Positions 17,401-24,988 of a DNA stretch of 64,000 nucleotides are shown here, piece after piece. A program made the translations under genes and the position numbers. The first letter of the stretch is position 1. Every line of letters starts with the position of its first letter. Under the pieces are notes generated by a model, which saw only the letters and a list, made by a program, of their open reading frames with translations, was not told the origin of the DNA and did no database searches. Source of the DNA: Methylobacterium sp. J-070 (GTDB lineage: Bacteria > Pseudomonadota > Alphaproteobacteria > Rhizobiales > Beijerinckiaceae); NCBI RefSeq assembly GCF_022829385.1, contig NZ_JAKSXX010000101.1:110358-174357 (forward strand), written 5' to 3'.

Positions 17401-18559
17401 CGCCGGGACCGCCGATCAGCAATTCGCCCTGCTGGTCGCGGCCGAGCAGGCCGAGATCCTCCCCGGCCACGTAGACCGAGTAGTTCGGGATCGGGCCGCC
17501 GATCGTGACCGGCTCGCCGGGCCGCATCTCGGCCGCCGTCGCCACCACGGTGGCCTCGGTCGGGCCGTAGGTGTTGAACATCTGGCGCGCGCCGGTGGCC
17601 CAGCGGGCGACCAGCGGCTCGGGCAGGGCCTCGCCGCCGAGCAGGACGAGGCGCACCGTCGGCAGATCGCCCGAGATCATTGCCAGGAGGGTCGGCACGG
17701 TGTCGAGCACCGTGATCCGCTCCGCCTCCAGGATGCCGGGCAGCGCCTCCACGTCGCCCATCATGGCCGGGCTCGCCACGAACAGGCTCGCGCCGACGAG
17801 ATACGGAACCCAGATCTCCTCCATCGAGAGATCGAAGGCCACCGAGGCGCCCTGAAAGACGACGTCGTCGGCGCGCATCCCGTAGAGGGCGTTCCCGGAC
17901 CGCAGGAAATGGCAGATGTTGGCGTGGCTGATGACGATGCCCTTCGGCACGCCGGTCGAGCCCGAGGTGTAGATCAGATAGGCGGGGTGGTCCGGGGTGA
18001 GGCCGGCGGCACGGGAGTCCGGCACCGGCGCCCCGGCGGGGGTCGCGGCGTCGAGATCCGCCGGGGTCAGCGCCGGGGCCGCGTCCGGCGCTGCGGGTTT
18101 TAGCGCCGGCGAGACCAGCAGCGCCCGCGCGGCCGAATCCCTGAGGCAGACGCCCACCCGGTCGGCGGGGGCCTCGGCGTCGAAGGGCAGCCACGCCGCC
18201 CCCGACAGGGTGATGCCGATCTGCGCGACCAGCAGATCCGGGCCCCGGGCCATCCAGAGACCGACCACGTCGCCGGGGCCGATGCCGCGATGGGCGAGGC
18301 CGGCGGCGATCCGCCCGGCCTGGGCGGCCACCTCGGCGTAGGTCAGGTGCGGGTGGCGGCCACCCGCCACGACGCGCGCGCCGTCGATCAGGCAGGGATG
18401 GTCCGGCCGGGCGCGGGCCGAGTCCAGGAAGATCTCGCCCAGCACCTCGTCGCGGATCAGCTCCGGACGGTGCGCGCCGCGCAGCACGGCAGCCCCGTCG
18501 CCGGGACGCTCGCGCTCCCCGGCCGGGCCGGGCCGGGTCTTCTCGGCGACGTCACTCAT
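14492..18559 (-). CDS. NRPS-like membrane synthetase, A-T-(TM/beta-helix)x3, Pls architecture
   Basis: 1355 residues. 40-530 is an adenylation domain: A3 YTSGSTGVPKG (197-207), A5 NTYGPTEATV, A8 near GFRVELGEIEARI and A10 Lys526 (TSGKVDRKAL). A carrier domain follows with phosphopantetheine Ser584 (LGGHSLLAARF). There is no condensation or thioesterase domain. The rest is three repeats of membrane helices plus a left-handed beta-helix of hexapeptide type, each opened by a similar motif (LMGARVGRD, LMGANMGHG, LFGVKVGQG). This is the layout of epsilon-poly-L-lysine synthetase and of the family named NRPS terminal domain (TIGR02353). Hand alignment of the specificity pocket gives D-L-E-D-V-L-T-V-V-K; Asp235/Glu239 equivalents favour a basic amino acid (inference). 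Start ATG 18559. Single gene. Confidence 0.9.
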   Translation of the reverse strand: MSDVAEKTRPGPAGERERPGDGAAVLRGAHRPELIRDEVLGEIFLDSARARPDHPCLIDGARVVAGGRHPHLTYAEVAAQAGRIAAGLAHRGIGPGDVVGLWMARGPDLLVAQIGITLSGAAWLPFDAEAPADRVGVCLRDSAARALLVSPALKPAAPDAAPALTPADLDAATPAGAPVPDSRAAGLTPDHPAYLIYTSGSTGVPKGIVISHANICHFLRSGNALYGMRADDVVFQGASVAFDLSMEEIWVPYLVGASLFVASPAMMGDVEALPGILEAERITVLDTVPTLLAMISGDLPTVRLVLLGGEALPEPLVARWATGARQMFNTYGPTEATVVATAAEMRPGEPVTIGGPIPNYSVYVAGEDLGLLGRDQQGELLIGGPGVARGYLARPELTAEKFIANPFASDGADPILYRSGDAVSLDAAGRIVFHGRIDDQVKIRGFRVELGEIEARIRSVPDINQAAVVLRQDDGVDRLVAFLIPERGRSVDIAALRRILAGQMPPYMVPGHFELAETLPRLTSGKVDRKALKIAPLTVVDADGEQEAPANETEAALVAAAKQVFGNQPIPLEGDFFADLGGHSLLAARFVSAVRETPALAGITLPDVYALRTMRGMADALIARTGGMGAAAAIRDLSFEPPPLLRRALCGFAQLVALPFVIALATVQWLGMFVTYLLLTGGGLGFFAELGVLLLVYVAINGVTAVIAVAGKWLILGRTKPGRYPLWGAYYYRWWLAQRLAPLVHVKWLQGSPAIAVYLRLMGARVGRDTLISDVEIGAPDLLTIGDGASLGGRLVIANAEIVGNELVIGTAEIGADAAIGTSCVISHDTVIGPQAEIGDLTTIPAGSRVGAAERWDGSPGRKVGMADPAELPAAAEASWSRRAAFLAAYVVLLGAIPAVGLLPIFPAFFIFDQISDSLSDMTDVDYHFYLPILTWPTAMLMTAGTVLLIAGIRWIVLPRTRSGTYSVHSLFYLRKWSLALAVEVTLETLSSLFATVYMRAWYRLMGANMGHGAEISTNLAGRYDLAEVGAKNFIADEVVYGEEEVRRGWMHLEPTRTGARVFVGNDAVVPPGAIIPDDVLIGIKSKPPANDAMSPGETWFGSPPIRLPARQKVDLGSTAQTYEPGTWPKVRRGVFEAFATSFSPMLYITLAITVIDWYFYPAILEKDWSGLAISFVTASVAIALIQSSAVIAMKWLLMGVYKPGMQPMWSWWAMRTEAIAVAYWGLAGKVLLEHLQGTPFLPWVLRLFGVKVGQGVCMLTTDITEFDCVTIGDFATINRVSALQTHLYEDRIMKIGRVVVGKGVSVGAFSTVLYDTKVGDFARLRPLTIVMKGESIPANTEWEGAPAVPVIHAA

Positions 18560-18670
18560 CCGCTGCTCCGCTGACCGGCCGCCGGGGCCAGCACTGACCG
18601 TGGCCGTCGCCCTATAGCCCGTCGATCGTGCCGTTATCGAGGCGGCTTTGCACTGCCCCGGCGCACGCGA

Positions 18671-19258
18671 TCAAGCCCAGCGCCAGCCGCCGGGCTCCAG
18701 GACCAGGACTTCGCCCTGGCGAATGCCGAGGCGGGGCGCGGCGTAGGGGTCGAGGTGACCCAGCGCCACCAGCGCCGCCCGGGCGACGCCGCCATGGGCG
18801 ACGACCACGGTGTCGCGCTCCAGGCCGGTGAGGGCCGGGCCGACGCGCTCGACGAGCGCCGCGTAGCTCTCGCCGCCGGTGCCGGGGGGACGGTGACGCC
18901 ACCGGTCGCGCTCACGCCCCGCGGCGCCGCTCGGGTCCCGGCGGCGGATCTCGGACCACGTGGACCCCTCCCAGCTGCCGAAGCCGATCTCCCGCAGGCG
19001 CGGGTCCGTGCGGTAGGCCTCGGGGGGCAGGCCGAGGGTCGTCCGCAGGATCTCCATGGTGCGCCGGGTCCGCCTCAACGGGCTGGCGACGAAATCCGCC
19101 TCCGCGAGGAGCGCGCCCGCCTGGGCGGCGAGGCGCGCGGCGACGGCGACGGCCTGCGCCTCCCCCTGCGCGTTCAGGTCGGTGTCGCGGCCGCCCTGGA
19201 GACGCCCCTCGGCGTTCCAGTCGGTCTGGCCGTGCCGGATGAAATAGATCGTAGCCAA
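18671..19258 (-). CDS. Histidine phosphatase family protein
   Basis: 195 residues of the phosphoglycerate-mutase-like superfamily. The catalytic motif is FIRHGQTDWN near the N-terminus (His of RHG is phosphorylated). A second His lies in VVAHGGVARA, with Arg in DFVASPLRRTRRTMEIL and the acid in LREIGFGSWEG. Substrate cannot be told; the family includes CobC-like and broad sugar-phosphate phosphatases. The start is uncertain: a TTG at 19258 gives LATIYFIRHG, the expected N-terminus, but its ribosome-binding site is poor, and no ATG lies nearby in frame. It is divergent from the PPK2 gene across about 96 bases. Confidence 0.85.
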   Translation of the reverse strand: MATIYFIRHGQTDWNAEGRLQGGRDTDLNAQGEAQAVAVAARLAAQAGALLAEADFVASPLRRTRRTMEILRTTLGLPPEAYRTDPRLREIGFGSWEGSTWSEIRRRDPSGAAGRERDRWRHRPPGTGGESYAALVERVGPALTGLERDTVVVAHGGVARAALVALGHLDPYAAPRLGIRQGEVLVLEPGGWRWA

Positions 19259-19354
19259 CCCTGTCGAACTCCGTCCTGCGCGGGAGTCTGGAACGGCCAG
19301 GATGCACGGCCGTTCTCGCCGTCGGTCGGCAACGTCCGGAAACAGGTCCTGCCC

Positions 19355-20290
19355 ATGTCGAAGAAGCACGGCAAGCATCATCCCGGCCACAGGCCCGGCG
19401 GCGGGGTGACAGATGGGGTCGACCTGAACGGGGGCACGCGGGGCGATGGTCCCGGCGATGCCGGCCGGCCGGTCGCGATCCCGGCGGCCCGGGGCATCGT
19501 GTCGGTCGCGCCAGGCGCGCCGTTCGACCTCGCCGCCGTGGACGCCGACGCCGATGGCGGCCTCGACAAGGCCTGGGCGAAGGAGGCGCTGGCGACGGAG
19601 CGCGCGCGCATCGTCGAGCTGCAGGAGCGACTCTACGCCGAGCGCGCCCGGAGCCTGCTCCTGGTGTTTCAGGCGATCGACACCGGCGGCAAGGACGGGA
19701 CGATCCGGGCGGTGCTCAAGGGCGTGAATCCGCAGGGCTGCACGGTGGCGTCGTTCAAGGTGCCGTCGAGCGAGGAACTCGACCACGACTTCCTCTGGCG
19801 CTACCACGCCCGGACGCCGGGGCGCGGCATGATCGGGGTGTTCAACCGCAGCCACTACGAGGACGTCCTGGTGGTGCGCGTGAAGGGTCTCGTCCCCGAC
19901 GCGGTCTGGCGGAGCCGCTACGGGCTGATCAACGACTTCGAGCGGCTGCTCACCGAGTCGGGCACGACGATCCTGAAGTTCTTCCTGCACATCTCGAAGG
20001 CCGAGCAGAAGAAGCGTCTCGAGGCGCGGATCTCCGATCCGGAGAAGCATTGGAAGCTCGATCCCGGCGACCTCGTCGAGCGGAAATCCTGGGATTCCTA
20101 CCAGCAGGCCTTCGCGGACGCGCTCGGACGCTGCTCGACGCCGCACGCCCCGTGGCTGGTCGTGCCGGCCAATCACAAATGGTTCCGCAACTACGTGATC
20201 GCCAAGACGGTCGCGGATACGCTGGAGGCGATGGACCCGCGATTCCCCGAGGCCCCCAAGGGGATCGCCGACCTCAAGGTCCCGGACTGA
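19355..20290 (+). CDS. Polyphosphate kinase 2 family protein
   Basis: 311 residues. PPK2 enzymes move phosphate between polyphosphate and nucleotides. The Walker A block is FQAIDTGGKDGTIRAV (109-116 core), followed by LKGVNPQGCTV. The lid and Walker B region is FNRSHYEDVLVVRV and the conserved end includes WDSYQQAF and VVPANHKWFRNY. The DTGGKDG...GVNPQG form resembles class III PPK2, which can phosphorylate both AMP and ADP, so ATP regeneration from polyphosphate is possible (class is inferred). The first 45 residues are His/Gly/Pro-rich and unlike the family core. It is followed 15 bases later by an ATPase gene. Confidence 0.92.
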   Translation: MSKKHGKHHPGHRPGGGVTDGVDLNGGTRGDGPGDAGRPVAIPAARGIVSVAPGAPFDLAAVDADADGGLDKAWAKEALATERARIVELQERLYAERARSLLLVFQAIDTGGKDGTIRAVLKGVNPQGCTVASFKVPSSEELDHDFLWRYHARTPGRGMIGVFNRSHYEDVLVVRVKGLVPDAVWRSRYGLINDFERLLTESGTTILKFFLHISKAEQKKRLEARISDPEKHWKLDPGDLVERKSWDSYQQAFADALGRCSTPHAPWLVVPANHKWFRNYVIAKTVADTLEAMDPRFPEAPKGIADLKVPD

Positions 20291-20305
20291 GGCGGAGAGC
20301 TGTGC

Positions 20306-21460
20306 ATGCTGGAGGTCCGCGAGGTCGCCGTTTCGGGCTACCGCTCCCTCCGGCGGATCGGCTTCCCGGTGGACGCCCTGTCGGTCTTCGTGGGCGGCAA
20401 CGGCACCGGCAAGACCAACCTCTACCGGGCGCTCGAACTCCTGCAGGCCGCCGCGCGCGGCACGCTGACCCGCGACCTCGCCGCGGAGGGCGGCATGGAG
20501 TCGGTGCTCTGGGCCGGCCGGCGGCGGCAGGGCGAGCCGGCCCGGATCACCCTGTCGGTGACCCTGCGCAACGCGCGCGCCGGCCAGGACTTCACCTACG
20601 CGGTGGAGATCGGGCTCGTGCCGCAGGCCGGTGGCGCGACCTACGGAGCGGCGTTCCCGCAGGAGCCGCAGGTGAAGGCCGAGCGCCTGACCGTCCTGAC
20701 CGGCGGACGGGCGGCCGTGATCCTCGACCGCGACCGCCGCACCGGCTTCGTCCGGGATGCGGCCGGGCGCAAGCAATCCCTCGGGACGGACCTGCTCGCC
20801 ACCGAGACCGCGCTCGGCGGCCTGCTCGATGCGGCCAGCCAGCCGGAGATCGCCCTCGTGCGGCAGGCGATGACGGCGTGGCGGTTCCACCACGGCTTCC
20901 GGACCGACGCGGACGCGCCCCTCCGGCGGCCGTGCCTCGCGGTGACCACCCCGACCCTGGCCTCGGACGGCTCGGACCTCGCCGCGGTGTTCGCCACCCT
21001 GGCGCATATCCGGCAGGACACGACCGAACTCGATGGCGCCGTGGACGACGCCTTCCCGGGCGCGCGCCTCGTGGTGCCCGAACCGGGACGGGAGGCGCAG
21101 TTCGGCGTGTCGTTTCCCGACTTCCGCGGCCGGGTCTTCGCCGCCGCGGAACTGTCGGACGGGACCTTGCGCTACCTCGCCCTCGCCGGCGCGCTGCTCG
21201 GCTACCGCCTGCCGCCGTTCATTGCGCTGAACGAGCCGGAGACCAGCCTGCATCCAGACCTGATGGAACCCCTGGCCGGGCTGATCGCCCGCGCGGCGGC
21301 ACGCACGCAGGTCTGGCTGGTGACGCATTCCGAGCGGCTCGCTGCCGACATCGCTGCGCTCGGGGTCGCCCGGCCGCGGACGGTGCTCAAGCGCGACGGC
21401 GAGACCTGGATCGAAGGCCTGAGGCTCTCGGGCACCTTCGCGGATGCGGACGCGGATTGA
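20306..21460 (+). CDS. AAA family ATPase, RecF/ABC-like
   Basis: 384 residues of the COG4637-type predicted ATPases. Walker A is GGNGTGKTN near residue 33, immediately after SGYRSLRRIGFPV. The signature-like ELSDGTLRYLAL and Walker B/D-loop ALNEPETSLHPDLMEPL come late, with THSERLAADIAAL as the H-switch. The insert between the two halves (about 60-280) has no coiled coil long enough for an SMC protein. No nuclease (TOPRIM) domain follows, so it is not an OLD nuclease. Function is unknown; it lies 15 bases after PPK2, suggesting an operon. Start ATG 20306 follows GGCGGAGAG. Confidence 0.85.
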   Translation: MLEVREVAVSGYRSLRRIGFPVDALSVFVGGNGTGKTNLYRALELLQAAARGTLTRDLAAEGGMESVLWAGRRRQGEPARITLSVTLRNARAGQDFTYAVEIGLVPQAGGATYGAAFPQEPQVKAERLTVLTGGRAAVILDRDRRTGFVRDAAGRKQSLGTDLLATETALGGLLDAASQPEIALVRQAMTAWRFHHGFRTDADAPLRRPCLAVTTPTLASDGSDLAAVFATLAHIRQDTTELDGAVDDAFPGARLVVPEPGREAQFGVSFPDFRGRVFAAAELSDGTLRYLALAGALLGYRLPPFIALNEPETSLHPDLMEPLAGLIARAAARTQVWLVTHSERLAADIAALGVARPRTVLKRDGETWIEGLRLSGTFADADAD

Positions 21461-21558
21461 CCACCCGGCTCCGATGAGGCGCGCGGACCGAGACCGAAGC
21501 GCCTCCGCCCGGTCATTCCTCGTGGAGTGCCGCCGGCGCTCGCGACGACGGACCGCGC

Positions 21559-22383
21559 CTAATCCTTGTCGAGGGTCAGGTCCGGCGCGTCGGGGTTCTT
21601 CATGCCGACGACGTGGTATCCGGCATCCACGTGCAGGATCTCGCCGGTCATGCCGGCGGCCATGTCGGAGACGAGGTAGGCCGCCGTCTCGCCGACCTCG
21701 CCGATGGTGACGGTCCGGCGCAGGGGGGCGTTGTACTCATTCCACTTCAGGATGTAGCGGAAATCGCCGATCCCCGAGGCGGCCAGCGTCTTGATCGGCC
21801 CGGCCGAGATCGCGTTGACCCGGATGTTCTTGGGCCCGAGATCGGCGGCGAGGTAACGGACCGACGCTTCCAAAGCCGCCTTCGCGACGCCCATCACGTT
21901 GTAGTGCGGCATCCACTTCTCGGCGCCGTAATAGGTCAGCGTCACCAGCGAGCCGCCCGGGCGCATGATCTTTTCCGCGCGCTGCGCCACCGCGGTGAAC
22001 GAGTAGCACGAGACCAGGAGCGATTTGGTGAAGTTGTCCTCCGAGGTCTCGATGTAGCGGCCGGTCAACTCGTCCTTGTCGGAGAACGCGACGCAGTGGA
22101 CCACGAAGTCGATCCCCTCGGGGAAGACCTTGGACGCCTCGGCGAACACCGCGTCGATCGTGGCGGCCTCGGTGACGTCGCAATGGCCGATGACGTGGGC
22201 GTCGAGTTCCTTGGCGAGCGGCTCGACCCGCTTGCGCAGGGCATCGCCCTGGTAGGTGAAGGCGAGTTCCGCGCCGTGGGCGCGGGCGCTGCGGGCGATG
22301 CCCCAGGCGATCGAGCGGTTGTTGGCGACCCCGAGCACGATGCCCCGCTTGCCCGCCAGAAGGCCCTGCCCGTGTTCCGCCAT
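21559..22383 (-). CDS. fabI: Enoyl-ACP reductase (NADH)
   Basis: 274 residues, full length for FabI, the last reduction step in each cycle of fatty-acid elongation. NADH binding is at GIVLGVANNRSIAWGIA. The catalytic Tyr-x6-Lys is in PHYNVMGVAKAALEAS, and the substrate-loop region is NAISAGPIKTLAASGI followed by DFRYILKW. It starts at ATG 22383 and lies 140 bases after the end of the DnaJ-like gene on the same strand. As the target of triclosan-type inhibitors the family is well studied; no unusual residue is evident in the active site. Confidence 0.96.
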   Translation of the reverse strand: MAEHGQGLLAGKRGIVLGVANNRSIAWGIARSARAHGAELAFTYQGDALRKRVEPLAKELDAHVIGHCDVTEAATIDAVFAEASKVFPEGIDFVVHCVAFSDKDELTGRYIETSEDNFTKSLLVSCYSFTAVAQRAEKIMRPGGSLVTLTYYGAEKWMPHYNVMGVAKAALEASVRYLAADLGPKNIRVNAISAGPIKTLAASGIGDFRYILKWNEYNAPLRRTVTIGEVGETAAYLVSDMAAGMTGEILHVDAGYHVVGMKNPDAPDLTLDKD

Positions 22384-22522
22384 GATCGATCCCGAAGCCT
22401 CGCGGCACCGCGCGGCACCGGGGGGCCTCCTTACCGGAGGCGGCCCGGGGACGGAAGTCCGGGGTGCCCCCGGGCGCTTTCAGGTTCGGGCCGCCGTCGC
22501 CGGCCGCTCGGGAAGCCCGGGC

Positions 22523-23452
22523 TCAAGCGGCCTTGGCGCTGCGCCGGGCCCGGGCGAACTCCGTCAGCGCCGCGTCGTCGCCCTGCGGCAGGACGATCGC
22601 CGTGGTGGCGAACAGGTCCCCCGGGACCCCGTCCTTCCGCGGCAGGCCCTTGCCGCGCAGGCGGAAGGTGCGGCCGGAACTCGTCATCGCCGGCATCTTC
22701 ATCTCGACGGCGCCGGTCAGCGTCGGAACGCGGATCGTCCCGCCGAGCACGGCGTCCTCCAGCGGCACCTCGACGGTGGTGCGCAGGTCCGATCCGTCCA
22801 CCGTGAAGCTGGGATGCGGTCGGATCCGGATGGTCAGCAGCGCGTCGCCGGGCTCGCTGCGGGGTCCCGCGCCCTGGCCAAGACCCCGGAGCCGGATCGT
22901 CTGGCCGTCGACCACGCCCCGGGGGATGACCACGTCGACCTCCCGGCCGGTCGGCAGGTACAGGCGCAGCTTCTCCTCGCTGGCGACCTGTTCGAGGGTC
23001 ACCGACAGCTCGGCGGCGACATCCTCGCCCTTCGCGGCCGGGCGCTGGGTGCCGGGGCCGGCCCCGCCCGCGCGGAAGGCCTCGCCGAAGATGTGCGAGA
23101 AGATGTCCTCGCCCATGCCGCCCACGCCGCCCTGCCGGTTGCGGGCCATGTTCTCGAAGTCGAATCCGCCGCCGCGTCCGCCGCCGAAGCCGCCACCGCC
23201 ACCGAAACCTTCGAAGCCGGTCGCGCGCGGCCTGCCGTCGGCATCGATCTCGCCGCGGTCGAACTGCTTGCGCTTCTCGGAATCGCCCAGGATCTCGTAG
23301 GCCGAGTTCGCCTCGGCGAACCGGTCCTTGGCCTTCACGTCGTTCTTGTTGCGGTCGGGGTGGAAGTCCTTGGCGAGCTTGCGATAGGCCTTCTTGATGT
23401 CGGCCTCGCTCGCCCCCTTGGCCACGCCCAGCACGTCGTAGGGATTGCGCAT
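22523..23452 (-). CDS. CbpA-like DnaJ co-chaperone
   Basis: 309 residues. The N-terminal J domain has HPD in KDFHPDRNKND, which stimulates DnaK ATPase. A Gly/Phe-rich linker (GFEGFGGGGGFGGGRGGGFD, about 79-98) and the two beta-barrel substrate-binding domains of DnaJ follow (IPRGVVDGQTIRLRGLGQG, GDALLTIRIRPHPSF, LRGKGLP). The Cys-rich zinc finger of true DnaJ is missing, which makes it CbpA type. The start is ATG 23452 (MRNPYDVLGV), matching the J domain; earlier in-frame sequence is not conserved. It probably acts with DnaK in stress conditions. Confidence 0.93.
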   Translation of the reverse strand: MRNPYDVLGVAKGASEADIKKAYRKLAKDFHPDRNKNDVKAKDRFAEANSAYEILGDSEKRKQFDRGEIDADGRPRATGFEGFGGGGGFGGGRGGGFDFENMARNRQGGVGGMGEDIFSHIFGEAFRAGGAGPGTQRPAAKGEDVAAELSVTLEQVASEEKLRLYLPTGREVDVVIPRGVVDGQTIRLRGLGQGAGPRSEPGDALLTIRIRPHPSFTVDGSDLRTTVEVPLEDAVLGGTIRVPTLTGAVEMKMPAMTSSGRTFRLRGKGLPRKDGVPGDLFATTAIVLPQGDDAALTEFARARRSAKAA

Positions 23453-23656
23453 GGAACTCTTGGCTGTGCGGTGTGGGGTTCGGACCCCGGATGTGGGGAG
23501 GTTGTTGCATCTCTGCAACGCTGTCTGCGCCGAAAGTCTGCGGGTTCGCGCGTGACGTCAAGCGGCGGATCTCGCCCCCGGCAGGCCCGAACCTAACTAG
23601 ACCGGGCGATCGGGGCGGGCGTCCTGAACCGGCCCGCGACCGCCGAATCGCCGGAG

Positions 23657-24052
23657 ATGCGAGACCCGATGCAATATGCCTGCGATCACGTCCATCTGCG
23701 CAGCCGCGACGCCGTGAGGGCCGCGCGCTTCTACATCGAGACCTTCGGGGCGCGCGAGGTCAAGCGCGTCGGCGACGACCCGGTCGAGCGTGTGGTGCTG
23801 GATCTCGGCGGTCTCGCGCTCTTCATCGAGCAGGCGCCGGCCGAGATCAACGCCGCCGCGGCGACGCCCTGTCTGGGCATCGAGCATATCGGGCTGCGCA
23901 CCGCCGACATCGAGGCGGCGATGGCCGACCTCACCGCCCGGGGCGTGCCGGTGCGGACCGGCATCACCGCGCGCGGACCCGGACTGCGAATCGCCTTCGT
24001 GGAGGGTCCGGACGGGGCGCTGATCGAGATCTTGGAGCGCGCGCCGTCCTGA
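23657..24052 (+). CDS. VOC (glyoxalase/dioxygenase) superfamily protein
   Basis: 131 residues, one vicinal-oxygen-chelate domain made of two beta-alpha-beta modules. Module one has CDHVHLRSRDAVRAARFY, with His as a likely metal ligand; module two has GIEHIGLRTADIEAAM and FVEGPDGALIEILER, with His and Glu as further ligands. The reaction cannot be told from sequence; lactoylglutathione lyase, an epimerase or a resistance function are all possible. Start: ATG 23657 (with GGAG immediately upstream) or the in-frame ATG at 23669. Its 3' end is 29 bases from the convergent Crp/Fnr gene. Confidence 0.87.
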   Translation: MRDPMQYACDHVHLRSRDAVRAARFYIETFGAREVKRVGDDPVERVVLDLGGLALFIEQAPAEINAAAATPCLGIEHIGLRTADIEAAMADLTARGVPVRTGITARGPGLRIAFVEGPDGALIEILERAPS

Positions 24053-24081
24053 GGACGGCGAACGGTCCGGAAGATAGTCCG

Positions 24082-24852
24082 CTACCGGGCGCCCGCTGCC
24101 AGCGGCACGATCCGGTCGTGGTCGTCGTCGGTGCCGTACACCGCGCCCAGCACCGCCTCGCAATGGAGCTGGACGCGGGCATGGCACTCGCACGCCGCCG
24201 CGGAAACCGCCGCGCGGTCGAGGATGGTGATGCGCCCGCGCGCGACGCGGACGAGGCCCTGGTCCTGAAGCATCCGCAGGATGCGCGTCAGGTACGTGCG
24301 CTGGACGCCGAGCATCGCCGCCAGCACCTCGTGGGTGATCGGCAGCGTGTCGCCCGTCAGCCGATCCTGGTGGGTGAGGAGCCAGCGCAGGCACCGCTGC
24401 TCGATCGGATGCACGGCATTGCATGCGGCCGTCTGGAAGAGCTGCGCGAGAAAGCAATCGGCGTAGCGCGCGAGCAGCTCGCGCAGCGTGGCGGATCGGG
24501 CCACGGCGTCCTGAAGCCGGCCGATCTCGAGGCGCAGCATCGGTCCACCGACCTGAACCAGCGCGTTGGCCGAGGCCGGGACGCGCCCCTGACTCACGAT
24601 CCCGCCGACCGCACCCTCGTGGCCGATGGTGGCGGTCTCGGCGGACCGCCCGTCCCGCGTGGTCACCACCAGCGCGACCACGGCGTGCGCGCGGGGAAAG
24701 GTGATGTGCGTCACCTCGTCCCCCGCCTCGAACACGGTCGCACCCCTGTCGTAGGAGACGGCTGCGAGGTGGGGTGTGATCAGCGCGCGATCCGGGATGG
24801 AGAGCGCGTCGAGGAGCAGGTTGCCCGTGCGGGCGTCACTGTCGATGGGCAT
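24082..24852 (-). CDS. Crp/Fnr family transcriptional regulator
   Basis: 256 residues. The N-terminal cyclic-nucleotide-like beta barrel (GATVFEAGDEVTHITFP) is followed by a dimer helix and a C-terminal winged helix-turn-helix (HEVLAAMLGVQRTYLTRIL, LQDQGLVRVARGRITILDR). The N-terminal four-cysteine cluster of Fnr is absent, and the Arg/Ser phosphate contacts of true CRP are not evident, so the ligand is unknown. Proteins of this form are numerous in Methylobacterium. The C-terminal tail CECHARVQLHCEAV contains three cysteines and two histidines, a possible metal or redox site (inference). Start ATG 24852. Confidence 0.9.
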   Translation of the reverse strand: MPIDSDARTGNLLLDALSIPDRALITPHLAAVSYDRGATVFEAGDEVTHITFPRAHAVVALVVTTRDGRSAETATIGHEGAVGGIVSQGRVPASANALVQVGGPMLRLEIGRLQDAVARSATLRELLARYADCFLAQLFQTAACNAVHPIEQRCLRWLLTHQDRLTGDTLPITHEVLAAMLGVQRTYLTRILRMLQDQGLVRVARGRITILDRAAVSAAACECHARVQLHCEAVLGAVYGTDDDHDRIVPLAAGAR

Positions 24853-24988
24853 CGTGCGCGGTGCGGTGCGGGAGAAGAGGCTCCCGACGGGATCCTGACC
24901 GGGCCGCCTCGCCGACGCCCGGACCGGAACTCGATACTCCGCGGGCCGCGCGCCGGAACTAACCTTTGTTTGCTTCCCGAGCCGGCAT

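Noticed and set aside
16076..18103. A forward-strand open frame of 675 codons antisense to the NRPS-like gene
   Set aside because: Low-complexity Arg/Gly/Asp/His composition; the opposite strand carries intact adenylation and carrier motifs.
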